A stretch of DNA of 64,000 bases from assembly GCA_965112735.1 (NCBI GenBank), contig OZ218954.1, positions 372,001 to 436,000 on the forward strand. The letters are read 5' to 3'. Origin of the DNA: Phaeosaccion multiseriatum. Taxonomy: Eukaryota > Ochrophyta, other classes. A program made the translations under genes and the position numbers. Every line of letters starts with the position of its first letter. The first letter of the stretch is position 1. Shown here one piece after another: positions 19,852 to 31,800 of this stretch. Below the pieces are notes generated by a model that was not told the origin of the DNA, made no database searches, and was given only the letters and a program-made list of their open reading frames with translations.

Positions 19852-22800
19852 TCACAGCCCTCCTCCTCCTAATGGCACGACTTCTCCTCCTCCATCCACT
19901 GCCATCCCCTCCTCCTCCTCATCGTCATCCTTGTCGCTCTCCTCCCCGAGTGAGTGCTGTACCTCCCTGAAGGAAGCGCTCCTCTGCCTCAGCACCTCCA
20001 TGCCCTCGAAGCCCTTATGTAACATTAGGTAGGGATAGAGGGGAGGGAGGGAGGGAGGGAGGGAGGAGAGGAAGAGAGAGGAAAGGGGAGAGGGACAGAG
20101 AGGGCAGGTTGGGGGTGGGGGATGGGGGTGAGTACAGACCTGGTGTTAGACTTCCTAGAGAGGGATGCCAATGTACGGGGTACCTGCTGCTCCTCCTCTT
20201 CCTCCCCATTGCTTGGCGCTTACCTCCTCGCTCCTTAGGCTATGCAGCTGCTCTCTGCGGTCCCTCGCCCCCTCGCCGAAGTTCGCAGACACGTGGTCGT
20301 AGGCGTAGGAGGAGCGCTGCTCGGCGCCAACCGTCATGCCTAGGCCTTCCAGATCGGCCTGTTGGTGATACAGGGGGCGGGGGGGGGGGGTGGATGGGTA
20401 GTTGGATGGGTAGGTAGATGGGTAAGTGGATGGGTGGACGGGTGGATGGATGGGTGGATGGGTGGGTGGGAGGGTGTGGGTGGGTGGGTAAGTCGGTGGA
20501 TGGTTGGGTGGATGTTACGCGAACCCAAGTCCTCACACCCACATGACGAATCAGCACATCTTTCATCCACTGCCATCCACCCACTCACCGCCGGCACCCC
20601 TGCGTTGAGCATGTGCAAAGAGGCCTTGTTGAGGCGGAACACGCCCGTGTCTGCGTCCATCTCCGCCGCGGGTTCCAATCCGGCATGGTCCTGTAGCGTA
20701 ACGGTTTTTCATTGGATACAGTGGGGGGTTGGGGTATGAGGTATGGGGTACAGGGTCAAGGGTGGAGGGTGTGGGGCATGGGGTTTAGGGTATAGGGTAT
20801 AGGGTATAAGGTATAAGGTATAGGGTATGGGGCATAAGGTATAGAGTATAGGAAGGAGGGTAGGGGGTTTAGGTACCTCTTGCTCTCGGAGGTCATGATG
20901 GTCCTTGATCTTAGTGAGCAGGTCCACTCCCTGCGTGTGTGCGAAGGCGAACGAGGGAGAGGAGACGGAGGAGGAGGAGGAGGAGGAGGAGGAGGAGGAG
21001 GAGGAGGAGGAGGAGGAGGAGGAGGAGGAGGAGGAGGAGGAGGAGGAGGAGGAGGAAGAGGAAAGAGAGAGGGAGAAAGAGAGTTACGGGCAACGTGTGG
21101 GGGTGGCCAGTTAGATGGCAGTCAATGGGGTGGGCTGCAAGATGGCAGCCAATGGGTTGAGCAGATTCGCGGCAGTCAATGGCTAAGTACATAGATGGCA
21201 GTCAATGAGGCGAGTTCTATGTGTCGAGCGCGGACTGCAAAGGGCGGGGTATGAATGGAGTCGGGGTATGCATAGGGTGAGAGGCAGGGTGGGGTATAGG
21301 GTATGGGAAGTGGGTAGCGGGAGTGGGTGGTCGGTAGTGAATAGCGGCTAGAGGGTAGATATAGAGAGCATGCGATTGGGTAGTGGGGTTCCGACACCCA
21401 CCTTCTCACTGGTGTAGCCCCGATCAAACTCAATTGCGTGATTCGAGACGGTGGGGAAGAACTGTGCCTCCACCCACATGACAAAGCTGTCAGCGCACCA
21501 GGACAGGCACGGAACCTGGAGGGAGGGAGGGAGGGAGGGAGAGAGGGAGGGAGGGAGGGAGGGAGGGAGAGAGGGAGGGAGGGAGGGAGGGAGGGAGGGA
21601 GGGAGGGAGGGAGGGAGGGAGGGAGGGAGGGAGGCAGGGAGGGAGGGAGGGAGGGAGGGAGGGAGGGAGAGAGGGAGGGAGGGAGGGAGGGAGGGAGGGA
21701 GGGAGGGAGGGAGGGAGGGAGGGAGGGAGGGAGGGAGGGAGGGAGGGAGGGAGGGAGGGAGGGAGGGAGAAGTCACAGAGATACACGGGTAAGTAGCGGC
21801 AGCGGACGGAAGTGGATGGGGAGTGAGACTTGAGGCCTTCATGAACTTAATCTGAACAGGGAGTGTGAGCCTGATTCGACGACGCTTTGACCCAACTTTG
21901 AACCACTTTAGACCAGCCTTTGACCCAACTTTGAACCACTTTAGACCCGCCTTTGAGCTCAACTTTGAACCACTTTAGACCCGCCTTTGACCCAACTTTG
22001 AGCCACTTTAGACCAGCCTTTGAGCCAACTTTGAATCAACTTCGGCCCAACTTTGAGAAGCCAGGCAAGGTTCATTCACAGGTGGATCAAAGATGACTCG
22101 AGTTGGTTCAAAAGCGGTTCAAAGCTGGTTCAAACAGAGGCCAAAAGTGCTTCAAAAGCGATTCAGACATGTGTTCATTCGGGGCTCAGGTCTCACTCAA
22201 CCGCGAAAGCGAAGTAGACCAGACCCAGACAGAGTGAGCAAACTCAAACTCAAACTTCCAAAGCCCGTCCTTCCCTCCCTCCCTCTGAATCACCAACCCG
22301 CTCACCTGAATGACGAGAAGCCAGAAAGTACCTCTGCTCATCATTTGATACGCCACGCCGTAAAAGTCGAAGGCGTAATCCACCTGTTGCCAGTTTTCAG
22401 TTCCAGTTTCCAGTGAGTCAAGTTGGCCCTCAAACTGCAACTGGTCTCGTGAGGCCTATCAACAAGGGTACTTAAGCTCCTTTTCCTTTCCTTTCCTTTG
22501 CTTTGCTATCAAAAATGAATACTCGTCACTCACCAAGGAGCTATACCCGAGCAGAAAGGCCGTGTAGAAGAGGACGGAGAAGATGATGCCAGCGAAGGAG
22601 TACTTGGTCCAAGTACGGGTCATACTGGCACACTGAGCGAGGTGGTGATACAGGCAGCCACGCAGGCAGGCAGGGAGGGAGGAACGAAGGAGGAGAGGTT
22701 GAGTTTCAAAGATGTTGGATGCTCAGGAAAGGGGGCAGTGACAAATGGCGACTCAAGCAATCCAAGCAAACAACCAACACGCGTACCTTGAGCAACATGG

Positions 22801-25800
22801 AGAGGATGAGGACTGTGTACACGGTGGTGCCGAACACGAAGATGCCGTCGGCGTAGCCCCTCTGGAGGGTGAGGTGAGGTGAGTGAGTGAGTCAGTGGGA
22901 GTAGGTGAGTCAGTGAGTGAGTGAGTGGGGATAAGTCAGTGGGTGAGTACGTGAGTAAGTAGGTAAGTGAATGAATGAATGAGTGAGTGAGTGGACGTGT
23001 GCGTAAGTGAATGAGTGTGTGTGTGTAAGTCAGAGAGGCTCAATCCATCACGCTCCGCATCCTCACCTCGGCCCACACGGTGCGTGGCTTGTTGTAGGCC
23101 GCGTAGGGCAGGAAGAAGATGAGGAAGGAGTCGAGAATGGCCTGCACGATCATCTTGCACATCACCTTAGGGCAGTGGATGGCAGTAGATGACAGGGCAT
23201 GGATGGCAGCGGACGGCAGGGGATGAATGGCAGTGGATCATGGCAGAGTGTGAGTGAGTGAGTGAGTGAGTGAGTGAGTGTGTGTGTGTGCGCGTGCGGG
23301 TGTATGAGCGTGTGTGTGTGTGTTTGTGTGTATGCGCGTATGTGTGCGTATGTACGGTGCATGGAGAGGCTCCTCAAAGGCCGTAACCGCAGAGCTTTCT
23401 CAAGCACCAAGCACCCGACGAGGGGACTTCAACCCCCCCTCCCTCTAGCTCAAACTCAAACTAAAGGGGAGTTCAACCGCCCTACAGTTCAACTCAAACT
23501 CAAACTCAAAGTCAAGTGGAGGCTCCTTCCTTGACTTACGAACCTTGAGGTTCATATCGACGTTGTTGATGCCGATGCGGTAGAGCTTCTGACAGGCCAC
23601 CGCCGTGCCCTCACTCACGTCCTGTTGTGTTGTGTTGTGATGTGTTGGATAGCAGATGTCAGGAGATGGCAACGAATGGTTTGGATGTGTCGGTGGATGG
23701 CTGTGGATGGAGGGGTGGAATGTCTGGATGGACGGCAGCAGATGAATGGACGCCAGCAGATGGATGGATGGATGGATAGATGGATGGCAATGGATGGAAG
23801 GGGTCCGATAAACTAAACTGAAAGTGAAACTGACCTTGTCGAAGACCCCCATGAGGAGGGGCGGGAAGGCGAGGAACCAATTGAAGCCCGAGTACACGAT
23901 ACTCTCGTACAGCGACTGCCCGGACACGCCGCTGGGTGGGTGGGGGGGTGGGGAGGCTTAATTAGTAAGAGGAAGTGTGTAGGAAACAAACAAACAGCAC
24001 GCCAATATCAACTCCAATGCATCCTTACGATTGAAACAAATGATACCAATGGTTTTACACGAAATGGCAATTCATTCATACAGTACCTGAAGAAGATGTA
24101 GTAGAAGAGGATGAAGGTGAGCACGATGTTTTTGTAGAACGAGTACAAAATCACCTTCGAGGACGGATGGCAGCAGAGGGAGGGGGAGGATTGGTTAGAG
24201 GGAGGAAGCAGACTCACCCACCTTCCCGTTCACCGTCCTGACAGCCCTCACCCCTCTGTCCTGACACCCCTCACCCCTCTGTCCTGACACCCCTCACCCC
24301 TCTGTCCTGACACCCCTCACCCCTCTGTCCTGACACCCCTCACCCCTCTGTCCTCACACCCCTCACCTTGCACATTCTCCTGTAGTCCCAATGGCCGTGC
24401 ACGAGCATGAGTTGCCTCAAGAAGCGGAACTGTGCGATGGCAAAGTCGCAGTTGTTGACGGCCTGACGCCCCTCTCGACCACTGATGCCGATGCCCACCT
24501 AGAGAGGGGAGGGAGGGAGGGAGGGAGGGAGCGAGGAAAGGAAGGGAGGGAGGGAGGGAGGGAGGGAGGGAGGGAAGAAGGGAGAGAGAGAAAGAGGAAG
24601 GACTTGTTCATAGAGTAGTATATGTACACGTAGAAGCAACCAACCTTCCTCCCTGCCTCCCTCCCTTCCTCTCTCCCTTCCTCCCTCCCGCCCGCCCTCC
24701 CTCCCTTTGTCCTTCTCACCTGTGCTTCCTGAATCATTCCAACGTCGTTGGCTCCATCCCCAATGGCGAGGGTCAGGGGTGTTGGACTGATCCTCCTCTT
24801 GACCAAGCGGACGATGTTGGCCTTCTGCTTAGTTGAGGAAGGTAGTGACGAGGGTAGGGTAGGGGGGGAGGAGGGAGCGGAGGGAGAGAGGGGGTGGATG
24901 GATTGAGGAAGGCAGGGAGGGAGAGATGGAGGAAGGAAGGGTGGTTGGGATGAGAAGGGTGGTGAGTGAGGTTGGTGGGTGGTCTGATCGGTAGTGAGGA
25001 AGGTGAGTGAGGGGGTAGGAAGGAGGCGTTGCTGGCTAAAGCGTGAGGGGAGAGGGAGGGAGGCAGGGAGGGAGGGAGGGAGGAAGGGAAGGAAACAGGG
25101 AGGGAGGGAGGGAGGGAGGGAGGGAGGGAGGGAGGGTGGACTTGCTTCTTGACCTGCTTGGGGGACACTCGGCACGCCACGACGGACTTGCACAGCTTTG
25201 CGATCTTCAGCAGTTTGATCTGAGCGCGTTGGTGACATGGGGGTGTGCGTGGAGTGGGTGGGTGACAAAATAGGGAGGAAATGGAGATGAGTGATTGCGC
25301 ACTGAGAAGCAGCCCCATCTGTGTCAGGGCTGTCACCTAAGCCCCGGCCAGGACGTCTGTACATTGAACTCATCCGCTTCCCATCCCCCTCCTCCTCTCT
25401 CTGTCTGCTGTATCACCAACTGCTGTATCACCAACTGCTCACCTCCATGGCGGGTATGCCCAGGACGTTGTTGAGGGTTGGTCCGTCGATGACCATAGCC
25501 AACGAGTCACTTTCAGACACAGACAGATAGACAGGCACAGAGAGAGAGAGAGAGGGAGAGAGAGAGAGACAGAGACAGACAGACAGACAGAGAGAGAAGA
25601 GACAGGGAGAGTGAGAGGGACAAAGAGTTAGGGACGGAGTCACCTAACCAACCACCCAACCAACCACCCAACCAACCAACCAACCAATCAAATGACAAAC
25701 CACCCAACCAACCAAACAACCAACCACCCAACCAACCAATCAAATAACCAACCAATCAAATCACCAACTAACCAACCACCAACCAACCAACCAACCACCC

Positions 25801-28800
25801 ACCCACCCACCCACCCTACCTACCCGCCCTACCCTGCCTTACCTGGAGAGTTCTGCTAGCGGCGGTGACCCGGACGGCTGCTGCAGGAGGGTGTCTGAGA
25901 GGGGGGAGGCCTCCACAGCTGCCGCCCCCGAGCCTCTACCTCCCCCTCCTCCTACTCCCCCCACTCCGCCCCCTCCCCCACTTCCTCCTCCTCCTCCCCG
26001 ACTACGACCGAGGCCAGGGAGGGAGGCCAAGCCGAGCGTGCGACGCCAGAGCTGCTGGAATATGCCTGCCTCATCTGTGAGTCGGGAGAAGTGAGAGAGG
26101 AGCTTGTCCAACTGCTCACCGACGGACCCGGCCGCTCCACCCTCCTGTTTTGGGTTGGGTATGGGTGGAATGGAGGGAGATGAAGGGAGGGGGTGGGTGG
26201 GTGCGGTTGGGTGAGTGGGCGTGGTTGGGACCCTCCCTTCCACACTGCCATCCCTGCCATCCACTGCCACCCCTTCCTCACACAGTTCCACTCCCTCCTG
26301 AGCCTCACAACGTTCCCCTTCGCTTTTCCCACGAGCAATTATCAACCTACTTGTGCTCCTACTCCAAACGTTTATGACCTCGTTCCCAGTACGTGAAAAG
26401 TCGCTTGTCGGAAACCCCCAAACTCCCCATCTCCTTCATCCATCCACTGCCATCCCTAACCTTGATCTTGATGAGAGTCATATCGGGCTCAAGCAGACGG
26501 CAGCTGTAACCGATGTTGATGGCCGTCTCCATCTTGTCGCCCGTCAGCACCCACACCTTGACTCCTACGGGGAGGGGAGGAGAGGGGAGGGGAGGAGATG
26601 AGGAGAGACTGAGGCTGACACAACTTGTAGTGGATGTGAACTTTAGAGTAGAGGGCTGTGCTATCATTTCATCATTTCCTCCCCCATCCATCCTCTGCCT
26701 CCCCCTCCCCTCACCCCCATCTACTGCCATCCCTGTAAGTGCCCACTCACCTGCCTTGCCGATGTCGGCAATGGTGCCGGCAACGTCGTCTTGAAGCTTG
26801 TCCTCGATGGCGGTTACACCAACCACATCTGAGAGGACCAGCAGAGGTGTATGGGCAGGGCACGGTAGAGGTGTATGGGCAGGGCACGGTAGAGGTGTAT
26901 GGGCAGGGCACGGTAGAGGTGTATGGGCAGGGCACGGTAGAGGTGTATGGGCAGGGCAGGGTAGAGGTGTGTGGGTAGGGCAGGGTATAGGTGTGTGGGC
27001 AGGGCAGGGTAGAGGTGTATGGGCAGGGCACGGTAGAGGTGTGTGGGCAGGGCAGGGTAGAGGTGTATGGGCAGGGCAGGGTAGAGGTGTATGGGCAGGG
27101 CACGGTAGAGGTGTATGGGCAGGGTAGAGGTGTATGGGCAGGGCACGGTAGAGGTGTGTGGGCAGGGCACGGTAGAGGTGTATGGGCAGGGCAGGATAGA
27201 GGTGTATGGGTAGGGCACGGTAGAGGTGTATGGGCAGGGCAGGGTAGAGGTGTGGGCAGGTACAGGTGTATGGGCAGGGCAGAGGTGTTGAGAGACAAAA
27301 GAGGTATGTAGGTCCACGCCAACTGTGAGGACCCTCTAAACAGCTTCCCCGACTCACCCATCACCACTGCCATCCACTGCCATCCCCCACTGACATACTA
27401 CACCCACCCACCTAGATCGGACTCGACCTCCATGGCCACCTTTGCGATCGCCTCGGGTCGGCCCTCCGTCTTGGGGAAGGAAAGCAGGGGATGGCAGTGG
27501 AAGGGATAGGGAGGGGATGGCAGTGGAAGGGATAGGGAGAGGATGGCAGTGGAAGGGATAGGGAGGGGATGGTAGTGGACGGGGGAGGGGATGGGTGAGG
27601 GAAGGGCAAGGCAAGGGGGGAGGGGAGGGAGGGAAGAAAGAGGGAGGAGGGGAGGGGAGCGGGAGGGGGAGGGAGGGAACGGAAGGGAACGGGAGGGGGA
27701 GAGCAGGGCAAGGCAAGGCAAGAGATGGGAGGGGAAGGCGTCTAATGCGATCCACTGCACAAAATGTCTTCCGCTGAGACCCATCCACCCCCTGCCATCC
27801 ATCCACTGCCATCTGTCTTGTCACCTGCACGGAAGCGTCCTTGTACCGTTCGTACCACGCCATGAACTCCTTCTCGGGCAGCTCTCTCTTGGCCAGCAGC
27901 AGAGTGCGCAGCCCGTCATTGGCAAACACGCCAAGATGAGCCACCTGAGGAGAGAGAGAGAGAGAGAGAGAGAGTTGGAGCAGGTACAGTTTGAGGTTCG
28001 GTTTGGGTGTCAGTTTCAGTTCCATTTCGGCTTGTGAGAAGGCGGGGCTGACCACCAATTCGTGTACCATGCCGTTCCACAGATGGAAGATTTGAAGGCC
28101 ATTGAAAGGCTTGTCTATATCCATATCTATCTCTATCAATCAATCTTTCTCTCTCTGAAGACTGGTGATTCATTTCGTATTTCATGTCCATTTATGACAC
28201 TGACAACTCACCACTGTTGCGAGGGAGGACCCGTTGTAAGTGATGGCTCGGTCCATGATGATGTTATCCGCTCCCTGAGAGGGATGGTAGCGGACGGCAG
28301 TAGATGGTAGTGGATGGTAGCGGACGGCAGTTGATGGGTGGGGTGGTGGGTGAGTGAGTGAGTGAGTGAGTGAGTGAGTCAGTGAGTGAGTGGGTGAGTG
28401 AATCAGCAGTGAGTGAGTGAGTGAGTGAGTGAGTGAGTGCGTGAGTGAGTAAGTGAGAGAGAGTGAGTGAGTGAGTGAGTAAGTGAGTGAGTGAGTGTGT
28501 GAGTGAGTAAGTGAGTGAGTGAGTGAGTGAGTGAGTGAGTGAGTGGGTGAGTGAATCAGTCAGTGAGTGAATGAGTGAGTGAGTGAGTGTGTGAGTGAGT
28601 AAGTGGGAGAATGAGTGAATGAATACATTGAGTGGAAGAGGGAATGAGTGAGTGAGTGGGGTGAGTGAGTGAGTGAGTGAGTGATTGAGTGAGTGAGTGG
28701 GTGAGTGAGTTGAGTGGAGGAGTGAGTGAGTGAGTGAGAGAGTGAGTGAGTGGGTGGGTGAGTGAGTGAGTGGGTGGATGGGTGGGTCGGTCGGTCGGTC

Positions 28801-31800
28801 AGCCCGTCCAAGGTGGTGAGTGGCACTTGCCTCGTCCTTGACACTCACACACCCACACACACACACCTTGCAGTACACGAAGTACCTCCCCTCGGGGCTC
28901 TTGACCACAATGCTCATCCTCTTCCTCGTGGAGTCGAAGGGGATGGTCAGTAGCAGCGAGTACGTCAAATCCTTCACAACCTTCGGCGGCCCACCCCCTC
29001 CTCCTTCGGTAGCGCTCCCTTTGGTGCCATCTGCAGAGCCATTGTGTTGCAGGGTGAGGTGCACAAGGCCGGGGTCTCGGCCCTTGAAGGTGATGCCCAG
29101 GCCCTCTCCGCCGTCAACGAGCGCAGACTCGTCCGGCGACTCTGCTTGCAGGACCTGTTGGTGACATAGGGAGGAGAGGGAGGGAGGGAGGGAGGGAGGG
29201 AGGGAGGAAAGGGAGGGAGGGAGGGAGGGAGGGAAGAGAGGGAGGGAGGAGGGGAGAGGTGGAGGGGAGGGGAGGGGAGGGGCGGAGGGAGAGGAGGGAG
29301 GGAGGGAAAAGGAAGAGGGAGACGAAAGGGGCGGAGGGAGAGGAGGGAGAGGAGGGAAAAGGAAGAGGGAGACGAAAGGGGCGGAGGGAGAGGAGGGAGG
29401 GAGGGAAAAGGAAGAGGGAGACGAAAGGGGCGGAGGGAGAGGAGGGAGAGGAGGGAAAAGGAAGAGGGAGACGAAAGGGGCGGAGGGAGAGGAGGGAGAG
29501 GAGGGAAAAGGAAGAGGGAGACGAAAGGGGCGGAGGGAGAGGAGGGAGAGGAGTGAAAAGGAAGAGGGAGACGAAAGGGGCGGAGGGAGAGGAGGGAGAG
29601 GAGGGAAAAGGAAGAGGGAGACGAAAGGGGCGGAGGGAGAGGAGGGAGAGGAGGGAAAAGGAAGAGGGAGACGAAAGGGGCGGAGGGAGAGGAGGGAGAG
29701 GAGGGAAAAGGAAGAGGTGCAGGGCAGATGAGGGGTTAGGGAGGTGAGGAAAGGCAATGGGGAGAGAGGCTAGAGGCTAGGGCTTCAGGTGTCGCGGTGC
29801 AGGAGGGGGGTTGAAAAGGGCCGGCGCTCCTGCCTCACCTCCCCTCTCCCTCCCTCCCTCCCTCCCTCCTTCCTTCCTTCCCTCCCTCCCTCCCGCCTTC
29901 CCTCCCTCCTCTCCCTCCCCACCCATCCGTCCACACTCCCACCTCCTGTCCTGACACCCGCTGACCCCCTGTCCTGACACCCGCTCACTCCCTGTTCTAA
30001 CACCCACCCATCCACCCTCTGTCCTGACACCCACCCACTCACCCGCTCGCCTGTCTTCTCGTCCGTCTCCACCACAACGGTGTGGTTCAGCGCGAGGCAG
30101 AGAGCGAAGTGTGTAGCGGCATCATCGGGCCCCGCCGAGGACAGCGCAGATGCGAGTTGGGTCAGTGGAGGAGCGTCCACCACACCAAGTCTCTGTTGTG
30201 GGGCATTCGTTTAGAGGCGTATGGAAGGACCAGTTAGAGGCATAAAGGAGAGCCAGTTGGAGGGAGGGAGATAGGAGGGAGGGTGAGGGAGAGAGGCATA
30301 TGGGAGAGCATAGATGTGAGGTGGATCAGCGGAGGAGCGTCCACCAACACTGAGTTCTCTGTTGTGAGGCATTAGTTTGGAGGCGTATGGAAGGACCAGT
30401 TAGAGGCATAAAGGAGAGCCAGTTGGAGGGAGGGAGATAGGCCTGGTTGGCGTTCATCAGTTACAAGCATTAGGAGGAGGGCTAGTTGGAGGCATAGAAG
30501 GGTCAGATGGAGGCATATGGATGGACACTTGCCTGGTGAGGGGTCATTTTGGCCTTCTCAGCGGCGGTGATCTCTCCGTACATTTGACCCGCCACAGAGC
30601 AGCGCCTGTTAGAGGCATATGGGGAGTGGAGAAGGCCAATGAGAGGCATATGGGGAATGTGAGGACCAGTTAGAGGAACATGGGACATGACCAGGCAGAC
30701 AGCAGCACTTGACGGCATGAGCGACATACTGTAAGCGAACCACTTATCAAAGAGGTGTATGGGAGAAGGGAGGACCAGTCAGAGGCATATGGATGAAGAA
30801 GTGACGTCACTCACCTGAAGGTCATGATGTTTTGGGTAAGGGTGCCCGTCTTGTCGGAGAAGACGTACTCGATCTGTTGAGGAGGGAGGGAGGGAGGGAG
30901 GGAGGGAGGGAGGAAGGCAGGGAGGGAGGGAGGGAGGGCGGGAGGGCGGGAGGGAGGAAGGGAGGGAGGGAGGGAGGGAAGGGAGGACAGCATATGGGAT
31001 AACAGCGGACAGGACGTTGGTTTTAAGAATGCCCTCACTACCCAAACCAACTGAAACTTGAAACTCACCTGGCCCAAGTCGGCAGCCAGCCCCGAAGTCC
31101 GTGCCAAAGCAGGCGTGTCCTGAGACTCATCGTACATCTCGAGATCAGAGTCGATATAGAGGGCCTGTGTGAGGAGGGGGGGGGGGGATGGCAGTGGATG
31201 GGGGGGAGGGAGTGAGGGACGGGTGGAGGGAAGGAGGGAGGGGAGAGAGCAATTACGTAAGATGACCTAATCGTTACGTAACACAAGGTATATATGTATG
31301 TATGCATGTATGTATGTGTAAGTATGTATATGTGTGTGATGTATGTATGTATGTATGTATGTATGTATGTATGTGTGTATGTATGTGTGTATGTGTGTAT
31401 GTGTGTATGTGTGTATGTGTGTATGTGTGTATGTATGTATGTATGTATACCTGCATGTAGTTGACCATCTCCAAAGTGACGTAGAGACTGATGGGCACGA
31501 AGTTGTTGTAGAGAATGAGGAAGGTGAACCAATATCCCGCATCGGAGCCGGTAGAGGACGAGTCGCAGTTGTCTCTGAGGAGGGCACGGGGATGGCAGGG
31601 GATGGGGGGGAGGGACAGAGGATGTGAGGACAAAGGAAGAGGAGGAGGAGGAGGAGGAGGAGGAGGAAGAGGAGGATGAGGAGGAGGAAGAAGAAGAAGA
31701 AGAAGAAGAAGAAGAAGAAGAAGAAGAAGAAGAAGAAGAAGAAGAAGAAGAAGAAGAAAGGAGGAGAAGGAGGAGCAGAGGCGACAGGCGCATTTGTCTC

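Noticed and set aside
26359-27373. Minus-strand frames of repeated CPAHTPLP or ALPIHLYR
   Set aside because: They arise from the 24-bp minisatellite, whose length is divisible by three; the real exons (26461-26564, 26751-26828) are short and flank it.
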